Source: Thermoanaerobaculia bacterium
GTDB lineage: Bacteria; Acidobacteriota; Thermoanaerobaculia; Multivoradales; JAIOJS01
Length of the DNA: 64,000 bases
Assembly (NCBI GenBank): GCA_030429235.1
Contig: JAUIDB010000016.1
Span: 1 to 64,000 of the forward strand
Reading direction: 5' to 3'
A program made the position numbers and the translations under genes. Below the pieces are notes generated by a model that worked only from the letters and a program-made list of their open reading frames with translations, had not been told where the DNA came from and did not search any database. Positions 1 to 7,168 of this stretch are shown here, piece after piece (positions within the stretch are counted from its first letter, which is position 1; each line of letters starts with the position of its first letter).

Positions 1-11
1 TTGTGTTGGGA

Positions 12-119
12 GCGTCGGAGGGGGTGTTGGCGAGCGAATCCCTGTACGGCTCGTGCCGCCGTTGGCGTCACATCGTGCGTGGCGTTGGTCGTGGAGGTGG
101 CGTCGGAGGGGGCGTTGGC
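12..119. repeat. Imperfect direct repeat, left edge
   Basis: A 20-nt unit, GCGTCGGAGGGGGYGTTGGC, occurs at 12-31 and 100-119 with one mismatch, and GTTGGC recurs several times between. One forward frame stays open from base 3 to a TAG at 135-137 and would give a Gly/Arg-rich tail, so this may be the 3' end of a gene lying left of the window. I see no domain in it. No other gene is supported in 1-134. Confidence 0.35.
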
Positions 120-134
120 AGGTGTTGGCGTGGG

Positions 135-146
135 TAGACTGTGGTC
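135..146 (+). promoter_or_regulatory. Leaderless-type -10 element of thpR
   Basis: TAGACT (135-140) is followed by 6 nt and then ATG at 147. A transcript starting about 7 nt after the hexamer would begin at the start codon. This favours ATG 147 over the in-frame GTG at 141. I see no clear -35. Confidence 0.5.
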
Positions 147-716
147 ATGGCATCTGCGGAGGACCCCGGTACCCTGCGACTCTTCGTCGCGATTCGGCCG
201 CCGGAGGAAGTCCTTCGTGCCGTGACTCGGCGCTGTCGGGAGCTGTCCCAGGAGCTGGCTCCGGCCCGTTGGGTCAAGCCCCAGCAGTTGCACTTGACCC
301 TGCTCTTTCTCGGCGAGGTCGCGAGCGAGGCTCGGGGTGAGATCGAGGACCGCCTGGCCAGCGGGCTGAGCTCGGCCGCCCGATTCGACCTCGGGCTCGT
401 CGGTGGCGGCACCTTTCCTCCGTCGCGACCGGCCCGGGTCGCCTGGATCGGGGTCGACGAGCCGGCTCCGGTGGTGGCGCTGCATCGGCGGGTGGTTCGC
501 TGCCTCGGGCGTCAGGGGTCGGGTCCCTTCACTCCGCACTTGACGGTAGCGCGGCCCCGGCGGCCCTGGCCGCGGTCGGCGGTGGCTCGATTCGAGGCCG
601 CGGTCCGGGGATCGATCGGTCCCCGGTGGACGGTCGAGGAGGTCGCCCTGGTGCGCAGTCGCCTCGAGCCCACGGGAGCGCGCCACGACACCCTGCGGCG
701 CTACTCACTCGGCTAG
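147..716 (+). CDS. thpR: RNA 2',3'-cyclic phosphodiesterase (2H family)
   Basis: A protein of 189 aa in the 2H phosphoesterase family (ThpR/LigT), cytoplasmic enzymes that open 2',3'-cyclic phosphates to 2'-phosphates and can ligate tRNA halves in vitro. Both catalytic HxTx motifs are present: H49-L-T-L and H131-L-T-V. They are spaced as usual in this roughly 180-aa family, and the N-terminal strand RLFVAI is typical. The start at 147 is chosen from the -10 element just upstream. The stop codon overlaps that of the convergent methyltransferase by 2 nt (714-715). Its physiological substrate is unknown in the family. Confidence 0.9.
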   Translation: MASAEDPGTLRLFVAIRPPEEVLRAVTRRCRELSQELAPARWVKPQQLHLTLLFLGEVASEARGEIEDRLASGLSSAARFDLGLVGGGTFPPSRPARVAWIGVDEPAPVVALHRRVVRCLGRQGSGPFTPHLTVARPRRPWPRSAVARFEAAVRGSIGPRWTVEEVALVRSRLEPTGARHDTLRRYSLG

Positions 717-1546
717 CGTCGGCGCAGTACGGCCAGGTCTTGGAACCCCGCCAGACCCTGCGGCTCGAGGCGGAGGAGTTCGAAGTGGGGCGCGGCGAGC
801 GTCACCAGGATCTCGGGCCCGTGGAAGGCTCCCGCCTGGTTGAAGGCGGGCCCGGTCTTCTGGAAGAGGAACCCCTCGCGGGCCAGGGTGGCGACGTTCT
901 CGGCGGTAGCCAGTTGGTGGAAGTGCTCGAGCAGTCGCGGGCCCATCGTCGAGATCAAGGCGTGACCGCCTGGTCGCAGGATCCGGCCGATCTCCTCGAA
1001 CCAGAGGCCCTGCTGCGCCCGGTCGAAGTGCGTGAACACCGACACCGCGACCAGGGCATCGAAGTGGTGGTCGGGGAAGGGGAGGGGCGGTTGGTCGCGG
1101 TTGACGACGAAGGAGGCGCCGGGGATCGCCTGGTCGGCCCAGCGGATCGCGTCGGCGTCGATGTCGCAGCCATGGACCGTCCAGCCGCAGTCGAGCAGAT
1201 GGCGGGTGATGCGGGCGGTGCCGCAGCCGAGGTCGAGCAGCACCGGGGAACGCTCCGAGGGTCGCTCAAGGGTGTCGAGGACGGCGAGAAGATCGGCGCT
1301 GGCTCGCCGCCCCACTTCGAGATACTCGTCGACCCAAGGGGTGAGTTGCACCCGCAGCAGGAGTTCGCGAGGCGGTAGGGGCCAGGGGGCGCGCAGTCGG
1401 TGGAGGCGGTCCACCAGACCTCGCCGGAACTGGCCGATGGGGTTGCGGATCCCCTCGGGAACGACACTTCGGTAGAGTCGACGCATGGGTTCCACGAGGC
1501 CAGCGGGATTGGGTCGAGGCTCAGGGGCCCCCGGAGAGGAAGTCAT
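713..1546 (-). CDS. Class I SAM-dependent methyltransferase
   Basis: A protein of 277 aa with a Methyltransf_11/25-type Rossmann core. Motif I is LLDLGCGTARITRHLL (about residues 103-118), with an acidic residue after strand 2 (GCDID), a motif-IV-like stretch FDALVAVSVFTH and the post-motif ILRPGGHALIST. The first 60 residues are basic and unlike the core. I place the start at the ATG of MTSSPG (1546); an upstream in-frame ATG would add 35 low-complexity residues. It is divergent from the glycosyltransferase at 1641. The substrate cannot be told; the neighbouring glycosyltransferase and second methyltransferase suggest a glycoconjugate or small-molecule pathway, which is inference only. Confidence 0.8.
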   Translation of the reverse strand: MTSSPGAPEPRPNPAGLVEPMRRLYRSVVPEGIRNPIGQFRRGLVDRLHRLRAPWPLPPRELLLRVQLTPWVDEYLEVGRRASADLLAVLDTLERPSERSPVLLDLGCGTARITRHLLDCGWTVHGCDIDADAIRWADQAIPGASFVVNRDQPPLPFPDHHFDALVAVSVFTHFDRAQQGLWFEEIGRILRPGGHALISTMGPRLLEHFHQLATAENVATLAREGFLFQKTGPAFNQAGAFHGPEILVTLAAPHFELLRLEPQGLAGFQDLAVLRRR

Positions 1547-1640
1547 GGCGCTTGGTCGGTGGTCGGACGATCGGTCGAGGTCCGATGGGGCCGGCCCGTG
1601 ATGATACCGGATCGGAGCTGATCGACCGGCCACGAAGTCC

Positions 1641-2933
1641 ATGCGATTCACCTACATCACTCCCTTCGGTTCCGTCGGTCTGAGCCACTTCGGACCGTTC
1701 CTCCCGCTCGCCCGCGAACTCGAACGGCGCGGCCACGAGGTTCTGTTCGTGTCGTGCGACCGGCCGGCGCCCGTGGAGCGTATGGGGTTTCGCTGTCGGT
1801 CGCAGGCCGAGTTCGGCCTGCCCGAAGAGCGCCTCGACCTGGTGTCGGCGGAGCGTTGGCTCGACGGTTCGTGGGACGACGCCCTGGCCCAACTGCCGGG
1901 CGATCGTTTCTTGGTCGACGCCACGGTGGACTTTCTGTGCCTCTCTCTGGCCCGACTGGGGCGACCCAGCGCGCGCTTCCACATCACCCTTCCCCTGGGC
2001 GAGCGTGCGCGGGGCTGGTCACCACTCGGCTCACGACGCCAGATTCGCGCCCGAGGTCCCGCCACGCGCCTCGCGATCGCGATGCAGTGGGCTCGGCTGA
2101 GCTGGGGCTGGCGCTGGCGGGAACTGCGGATCGCGCTGGCGGCCCGCTGGCGAGGACGACCCCTCCGGCACTCGCCGTTCGGTTTGGCTCGTGCGTTGGC
2201 GACTGCCGCGGGTCGGCGGCGGAACTTCGTGCGCTTCCGAGCGGAGCGTCCGGGGTTCCCGTGGCCTGAAATCGTCGCCTGCGACGAGTCCCTGGCACTC
2301 GGATACTCGCGTCCGAAGCTCCGGCTCTATCTTGGCGACCAGCTCGTCGATTGGGGAGAGCTGGCGACGGTCCCTCCGGCACTCGCGACGCTGGGGCAGG
2401 ATAGACCGCTTGCCTACTGTTCGTTCGGGTCGAACTCAGGGGTCTGGGAGTCGATGGGACCGCAACTCGATCGGTTGCGACAGGTCGCCCGAGCGATGCC
2501 CGCGTGGGACTTCGTGGTGGCGGCGGCGGAGCGCTGGCGACGGGACCAGGAACCCGGGAACCTGACCTGGCTGAGCTTTGCGCCGCAAGTGGAGCTGTTG
2601 CGCCGCGCTACCATCTTCGTGACCCACGGGGGCATGAGTTCGGTGCGCGAGGGGCGCCGGCTGGGAGTCCCGATGCTGGTGCTTCCCCAGGCCTACGATC
2701 AGTTCGGCAACGCAGCCCGAGTGGAGGCGCTGGAACTCGGCCAGTGCATGTCGTCCGCGGCCACGGTCGGGGAGTGGCGCGCCGCCCTCGAGCGGTGGGC
2801 CGGCCGGAGCCGCGGGGACGAAGAGAGGGGACGGCGTGCCGAGGTGCAGGCGCAGACCGCGCTCCAGTCGGTGGCGGACTTTCTCGAAACCGACCCCTGG
2901 CCCGCCAACGAGTCGGTGGCGGAACCCAGCTGA
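1641..2933 (+). CDS. GT1/UGT-like glycosyltransferase
   Basis: A protein of 430 aa with the GT-B fold signature of the MGT/UGT family, which transfers sugar from a nucleotide donor to an acceptor. The N-terminal domain begins with a Rossmann strand and a loop shaped for acceptor and donor binding (GLSHFGPFLPLARELERRGHEV). The C-terminal donor domain has CSFGSNSG, then TWLSFAPQVELL and FVTHGGMSSVREGRRLGVPM, which matches the conserved nucleotide-sugar block of the family; D-Q-F-G-N follows. The length is normal. It is 14 nt upstream of the next methyltransferase and probably co-transcribed with it. The acceptor is unknown; glycolipid, carotenoid or macrolide-type targets are all possible in this family. 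Confidence 0.8.
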   Translation: MRFTYITPFGSVGLSHFGPFLPLARELERRGHEVLFVSCDRPAPVERMGFRCRSQAEFGLPEERLDLVSAERWLDGSWDDALAQLPGDRFLVDATVDFLCLSLARLGRPSARFHITLPLGERARGWSPLGSRRQIRARGPATRLAIAMQWARLSWGWRWRELRIALAARWRGRPLRHSPFGLARALATAAGRRRNFVRFRAERPGFPWPEIVACDESLALGYSRPKLRLYLGDQLVDWGELATVPPALATLGQDRPLAYCSFGSNSGVWESMGPQLDRLRQVARAMPAWDFVVAAAERWRRDQEPGNLTWLSFAPQVELLRRATIFVTHGGMSSVREGRRLGVPMLVLPQAYDQFGNAARVEALELGQCMSSAATVGEWRAALERWAGRSRGDEERGRRAEVQAQTALQSVADFLETDPWPANESVAEPS

Positions 2934-2947
2934 TAGAGTCCCGGCGC

Positions 2948-3685
2948 ATGGCGAAGCCCCTGTCCCGAAAGCTGCGCGACGCGTTCTACTACCGCGTCTG
3001 GCGCCGCCTCGTCGCCGTCTGGGACCGGATCCGGGGGCGACTCAGGTCCCGGGAGGCCCCCGCGGGGGACGAACTCGAGACGCAACCCGTGCGCCTCCAT
3101 GTCGGCTGCGGCCGCCACGCCTTCGAAGGTTGGGTCAATACCGACATCCAGGCCTATCCCGAGGTCGACCTGGTCCTCGACATCACGCAGGGCATTCCCC
3201 ACCGACGGTTGGAGCGGGTCTACAGCGAGCACTTCCTCGAACACCTCGACGTAGAGGCCGCGATCGCCTTTCTCGTGGAGTGCAACGAGAAGCTGGTCAG
3301 CGACGGCTGGTTGCGCCTCTCGACCCCCAATCTCGACTGGGTCTGGACCTACGTCTACTCGCCGGAGGCCGGTGGCGATCGGTTGCTCCGAGGCATCCAT
3401 GCGAATCGTTCCTTCTACGGCTGGCGTCATCGCTTCCTCTGGAACCGCGAGCTTCTGGAGGCCGCGCTCCACGCCGCCGGTTTCGCCGAGATTCGGTGGT
3501 GTGAGTACGGCGTCAGCGAGCTTCCCGAGTTTCGGGGCCGCGAGCGGCACGAGACCTATCCCGATCACGAGGGTTGCCCGCACGTCCTGATCGTGGAGGC
3601 CCGCCGAGGTACCCATGATCCAGGGGAGCTGGCCGCGTTGCGCCGCACGTTGCAGTCGGAGTTCCACGACCACATGGCCGATTGA
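2948..3685 (+). CDS. SAM-dependent methyltransferase-like protein
   Basis: A protein of 245 aa. After a basic 50-residue N-terminus comes VRLHVGCGRHAFEGWVNTDI, the motif I/II block of a methyltransferase family common in glycan and surface-polysaccharide clusters. It is followed by VYSEHFLEHLD and a GWLRLSTPNLDW block, both typical of that family. The ATG at 2948 is chosen because the open frame upstream overlaps the glycosyltransferase. It probably forms an operon with the gene before it. Substrate unknown. Confidence 0.75.
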   Translation: MAKPLSRKLRDAFYYRVWRRLVAVWDRIRGRLRSREAPAGDELETQPVRLHVGCGRHAFEGWVNTDIQAYPEVDLVLDITQGIPHRRLERVYSEHFLEHLDVEAAIAFLVECNEKLVSDGWLRLSTPNLDWVWTYVYSPEAGGDRLLRGIHANRSFYGWRHRFLWNRELLEAALHAAGFAEIRWCEYGVSELPEFRGRERHETYPDHEGCPHVLIVEARRGTHDPGELAALRRTLQSEFHDHMAD

Positions 3686-3769
3686 TGGAGCTGGCAGGAA
3701 CGGCGGTACGCGAGGTTCGGACCGGGAGACGACCGACCAGGGTCGCGCCATCGTGACGAGGAACCGTAG

Positions 3770-5434
3770 TTGACACGCCTCCGCCGCCTCTCGTTCGTGG
3801 CCGCGACGGTAGTGCTGGTGCTGCTGACCGTCGAGATCGGGGCCAGGATCCTGCTGCCTCGGCTGGGTCCGTCGCCCAGTCGCGCCATCGCTCTCGACAA
3901 TCCGTCCGGGACCCGCACGGTGCCCTCCTGGAGGGGGAACCAGGTCCTTCATCCCTACCTGGGATTCGTGGTCGATCCCCATCAGTGGCCGGGAGGGGAT
4001 CCGAGCAGCGAGCCGAGCCGCTACGGATTCCCCTTCAATTCGAGTGCGCAACTCTTCTTCGAACCCTCCAACGATCGCCTGATCGTCGCCGTGCTCGGGG
4101 GCAGCGTGGCCAGCATCGCGGCGCACGGGTCGTACGATCTGGAACGAGAGCTGGTCCAGGTGGCCCGTTTCCAGGATCGGGAGATCGTCGTGCTGTCGCT
4201 GGCGACCGGCAGCTACAAGCAGCCGCAGCAGCTGATGAGCCTGACCTACCTCCTGGCGCTGGGCGCCCACTTCGACCTCGTGCTCAATCTGGATGGGTTC
4301 AACGAGGTCGCGCTGTCGGCCCGCGCGCCCGAGGATCCGGAGCTTTTTCCCTTCTATCCGCGAGACTGGGACCAGCGAGTCGGCGAGCCCAACCCGCGCC
4401 GTAGTCAGGTGGTGGCCGAGCTGAGTTGGCAGCGTGAGCGGCGACGACGTCTGGCGCGGCAGATCGACCGTTCGGTCTGGGGCCACAGCGGACTGGTACG
4501 GGTGTACGGAGTGGCGCGGGACCGCGGCTTCTCTCGGCGCATCGTCGAGCTCGAATCGGAGATGCGGAGCCTGTCCCGCTCGGCATCGTGGAGCCAGTTG
4601 GGCCCCGAACGCTCCTACTCCGAGCCCGAGGCCATGCTCGACGACCTGGTCGAGGTGTGGGCCGAGTCTTCGCGGCAGATCGACCACCTCTGCCGACGTC
4701 AGGGAATCGAGTACCACCACTTCCTGCAGCCCAACCAGTACGACCCGGGGAACAAGCCGCTAGCCGCCGAGCGCGAGGCGGGATTCTTCGTCGAGAACTA
4801 CCGCTTTCGTCGCTTCGTCGAGCAGGGGTATCCGCGCCTGCGTCAGGCCGGGGAACAGCTCCGCCGCGAAGGGGTGGCCTTCTCGGACCTGTCGACGATC
4901 TTCGCCCAACACGAGGAACTCCTCTACGCCGATCGCTGCTGTCATCTGAACGAGCGGGGCAACCGTATGCTCAAGCGAGCGATGGCCGAATCCTTGGCCG
5001 AGGGGGACTTCCAGCGGCCGGAGAACGTCGGCGACAGTGGTCTGGCGCTCGAGGGGTTCGACCCGACGACCTATTTCGAGGGTCCTCCACGCCGTGGCTC
5101 GAGCGCCGTGGCGGCGGAGTTCGACGGGCTCCACTATCGCTTCGTAGACGAGGAACACCGACGACGTTTCCTGCGGGATCCGGCCCGCTACCGGCCCCGA
5201 TTCGGCGGCTGGTGTGCCTACTGGATGGGAACGGCTCGACCCCAGGCGGGCATCCTACCCGGCCGGTATCCGGTCGACCCGGAGAACTTCGTCATCCACG
5301 AGGACCGGCTCTACCTCTTCTTCCGGAACCAGCACTTCGATGCTCGTGGCCAATGGTTGGAGGATCCGGACCGCCACGTGCGGGAGGCCGAACGAACCTG
5401 GCGACGATTGCAGGGCGTGGCGGCAGGCGGTTGA
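3770..5434 (+). CDS. SGNH hydrolase-like protein fused to a YHS domain
   Basis: A protein of 554 aa from a TTG start. Residues 8-30 form a signal anchor or signal peptide. Residues about 105-400 carry an SGNH/GDSL arrangement: GGS with S112, DGFNE with N178, and D388-R-C-C-H392 as the C-terminal catalytic pair, so all catalytic blocks appear present. Residues about 430-550 match the stand-alone secreted YHS protein family: GFDPTTYF, then FDGLHYRFVDEEHRRRF, then GGWCAYWMG, then VDPENFVIHEDRLYLFF. YHS domains often bind metals; the conserved Cys in GGWCAY is here and is encoded by TGT, not a selenocysteine TGA. I do not know of a common SGNH-YHS architecture. Likely exported. Substrate unknown. 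Confidence 0.65.
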   Translation: MTRLRRLSFVAATVVLVLLTVEIGARILLPRLGPSPSRAIALDNPSGTRTVPSWRGNQVLHPYLGFVVDPHQWPGGDPSSEPSRYGFPFNSSAQLFFEPSNDRLIVAVLGGSVASIAAHGSYDLERELVQVARFQDREIVVLSLATGSYKQPQQLMSLTYLLALGAHFDLVLNLDGFNEVALSARAPEDPELFPFYPRDWDQRVGEPNPRRSQVVAELSWQRERRRRLARQIDRSVWGHSGLVRVYGVARDRGFSRRIVELESEMRSLSRSASWSQLGPERSYSEPEAMLDDLVEVWAESSRQIDHLCRRQGIEYHHFLQPNQYDPGNKPLAAEREAGFFVENYRFRRFVEQGYPRLRQAGEQLRREGVAFSDLSTIFAQHEELLYADRCCHLNERGNRMLKRAMAESLAEGDFQRPENVGDSGLALEGFDPTTYFEGPPRRGSSAVAAEFDGLHYRFVDEEHRRRFLRDPARYRPRFGGWCAYWMGTARPQAGILPGRYPVDPENFVIHEDRLYLFFRNQHFDARGQWLEDPDRHVREAERTWRRLQGVAAGG

Positions 5435-5498
5435 CGAAGATCTGACAGAGCTTCGGAGCCGATGACCGAGGAGTGACCCTGGGGTCGGGCGCGGCAGG

Positions 5499-5519
5499 TT
5501 AGGCTGCACCGTATCCTAA
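5499..5519 (+). promoter_or_regulatory. Possible promoter/operator of the desaturase gene
   Basis: An inverted repeat TTAGG-N11-CCTAA overlaps a -10-like TATCCT (5512-5517), 65 nt before the TTG start at 5583. Regulation is plausible but rests only on this pattern. Confidence 0.3.
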
Positions 5520-5582
5520 GGGGAGGTTCGCCATTCGCTCGTCGGCGAGTCCCCGGAGACCTGACACCTGGAGAGAACGCCT

Positions 5583-6596
5583 TTGAGCTACGCCATCCCT
5601 CAGCCCGCTGCACCCTCCTCGCCTCGTAGCTGGGACGAGATCTTGAGACCCTACAAGGGGTCCCATCTCGGCAAGTCGCTGTGGCAATTGGGGACGACCT
5701 CGACCCTGTTCGTGGTGAACTGGTGGTTGATGCTGCGCAGTCTCGAGGTCGGCTACTGGCTGACTCTGATCCTGGCGCTACCGATCGTCGGTCTCTTCAC
5801 TCGGCTCTTCATCATCCAACACGACTGCGGACACGGCAGCTTCTTTCGCTCCCCTCGCGCCAACCACGTGGTCGGTTTCCTGCTCGGGGTCGTAACCCTG
5901 ACGCCCTATCGCTATTGGCGCCGCACCCACGCCATCCACCACGCGACCTCGGGGGACCTCGACCATCGCGAGTTCGGCGACATCGACACCCTGACCGTGC
6001 GGGAGTACCGGGCGCTGTCGCGCTGGGGCAAGGTCCGGTACCGGATCTATCGCAACATGTTCGTGATGTTGGGCATCGGATCGATCTACCAGTTCGTCTT
6101 CAAGCACCGTCTTCCGCTCGACGCGCCGCGCGAGTGGAAACAGGAGTGGCGCGGGGTGATGTGGACCAATCTGGCGATCGCCGCCGCCGTCGTGGCCCTC
6201 GGCTTCGGGGTCGGCTGGACGAACTTCGCCCTCGTGCATCTCCCGATCGTGTTTCTCAGTAGCTCCTTCGGAGTCTGGCTGTTTTACGTCCAACACCAGT
6301 TCGAGGACACCTACTGGGAGAAGCAGCCGGACTGGAACTACCACCGCGCCGGCATCGAGGGCAGCTCCTTTCTGGATCTGCCCGCTTGGCTCCATTGGTT
6401 CACCGGCAACATCGGGTTCCACCACATCCACCATCTCTCCAGCCGCATCCCGAACTACTCGTTGCGGCGCTGCATGGAGGAGAACCCCGAACTGCAGCAG
6501 GTCACCCGCTTCACGTTGTGGCAGAGTCTGCGCTGCGCTCGCTTGAAGCTCTGGGACGAAGAGCGGCGGCGCCTGGTCGGCTTCGAGGCTGTCTAG
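5583..6596 (+). CDS. Membrane fatty acid desaturase
   Basis: A protein of 337 aa of the integral-membrane di-iron desaturase family, which puts double bonds into acyl chains of lipids using O2. All three histidine boxes are present: H80-D-C-G-H84, H116-A-I-H-H120 and H280-H-I-H-H284. Hydrophobic pairs lie at about 50-75, 90-110 and 195-225. The GNIGFHH approach to the third box and YVQHQFEDTYW are typical of acyl-lipid delta-12-type enzymes. The TTG start is preceded by a GGAGAG ribosome site. A stand-alone gene between an SGNH protein and a metal-uptake pair; a role in adjusting membrane fluidity is the usual one. Confidence 0.88.
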   Translation: MSYAIPQPAAPSSPRSWDEILRPYKGSHLGKSLWQLGTTSTLFVVNWWLMLRSLEVGYWLTLILALPIVGLFTRLFIIQHDCGHGSFFRSPRANHVVGFLLGVVTLTPYRYWRRTHAIHHATSGDLDHREFGDIDTLTVREYRALSRWGKVRYRIYRNMFVMLGIGSIYQFVFKHRLPLDAPREWKQEWRGVMWTNLAIAAAVVALGFGVGWTNFALVHLPIVFLSSSFGVWLFYVQHQFEDTYWEKQPDWNYHRAGIEGSSFLDLPAWLHWFTGNIGFHHIHHLSSRIPNYSLRRCMEENPELQQVTRFTLWQSLRCARLKLWDEERRRLVGFEAV

Positions 6597-6622
6597 TCCT
6601 TCGTTTCCCGCCCCAGGTGCGC

Positions 6623-6635
6623 TAGAATGGGTCGG
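6623..6635 (+). promoter_or_regulatory. Leaderless-type -10 element
   Basis: TAGAAT (6623-6628) is followed by 7 nt and then ATG at 6636. The hexamer overlaps the earlier in-frame ATG (6627), so the later ATG is the likelier start. Confidence 0.5.
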
Positions 6636-7004
6636 ATGTCTTGGTCCCGCGCCTCTCGCTGGCCCTGGTTGGCCCTCGCCCTCGTCGCCCTGTCCCTGGC
6701 GTCGTCGGTCGATCTCCACGTGCTCTTCGAGCGCGGAGCCTCGGCGCACGGGATCGTGCTGTCGGAGGTCTCGGCCGAGGAGTGCTCCCACGGTGACGCC
6801 CGCCACGTCGAGGCGCAGCGTCTCGAGGCGCACGACCATTGCGCGCTCTGTCTGCGCACGCTGCAGACGTCCAAGCTCCTCTCCGGTTGGGCGACGGTGG
6901 GGGCGACCGAGCAGACCGCAGTGGCCGATCTGCTGCCGCAGGTCGCGCGGTACGAGCCGTTCTGGCAGTCGCCAGCGCCGGTTCGCGGGCCTCCTGGATC
7001 CTGA
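6636..7004 (+). CDS. Small exported Cys/His protein (DUF2946-like)
   Basis: A protein of 122 aa with an N-terminal hydrophobic segment (about residues 7-25) that looks like a signal peptide or anchor. The middle is His-rich and then carries HDHCALCLRT, resembling the H-x-C-x2-C core of DUF2946-type proteins that occur beside metal-uptake and copper genes. It ends 164 nt before a TonB-dependent receptor with histidine-rich loops, so a role in metal sensing or binding at the envelope is plausible. The family assignment rests on that short motif and the context only. Confidence 0.55.
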   Translation: MSWSRASRWPWLALALVALSLASSVDLHVLFERGASAHGIVLSEVSAEECSHGDARHVEAQRLEAHDHCALCLRTLQTSKLLSGWATVGATEQTAVADLLPQVARYEPFWQSPAPVRGPPGS

Positions 7005-7105
7005 GCCGGTAGGGCAACCCGACCCTCGCCGGGGTGGCTGGATCGCGCTGAGCGTGATCCCCCAACCTCGTTTCCGCGAGCCTCTCTCTGCCCCTGCCGG
7101 CTCCT

Positions 7106-7148
7106 AGCAGCCTCGAGGCCGATCGTTCGGCCTGGACTCCCTACTGCT
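7106..7148 (+). other. Stem-loop in the leader of the TonB-dependent receptor
   Basis: AGGCCGA (7116-7122) pairs perfectly with TCGGCCT (7127-7133) around a TCGT loop, and AGCAG (7106-7110) can pair with CTGCT (7144-7148) outside it. The structure lies just before the GGAG ribosome site (7156-7160). It could be a weak terminator after the small gene or a regulatory leader. No known riboswitch consensus is recognised. Confidence 0.35.
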
Positions 7149-7168
7149 GGACCTCAGGAGCCTCCTTC

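Noticed and set aside
626-1378. Forward open frame over the first methyltransferase
   Set aside because: Shadow of the reverse-strand gene with the DLGCG motif.
2699-4720. 673-codon reverse-strand open frame
   Set aside because: It spans three recognised forward genes, has no domain and is a product of high G+C.
5316-5460. Possible selenocysteine in the YHS domain
   Set aside because: The conserved position is encoded by TGT, and no in-frame TGA or SECIS-like element is seen.
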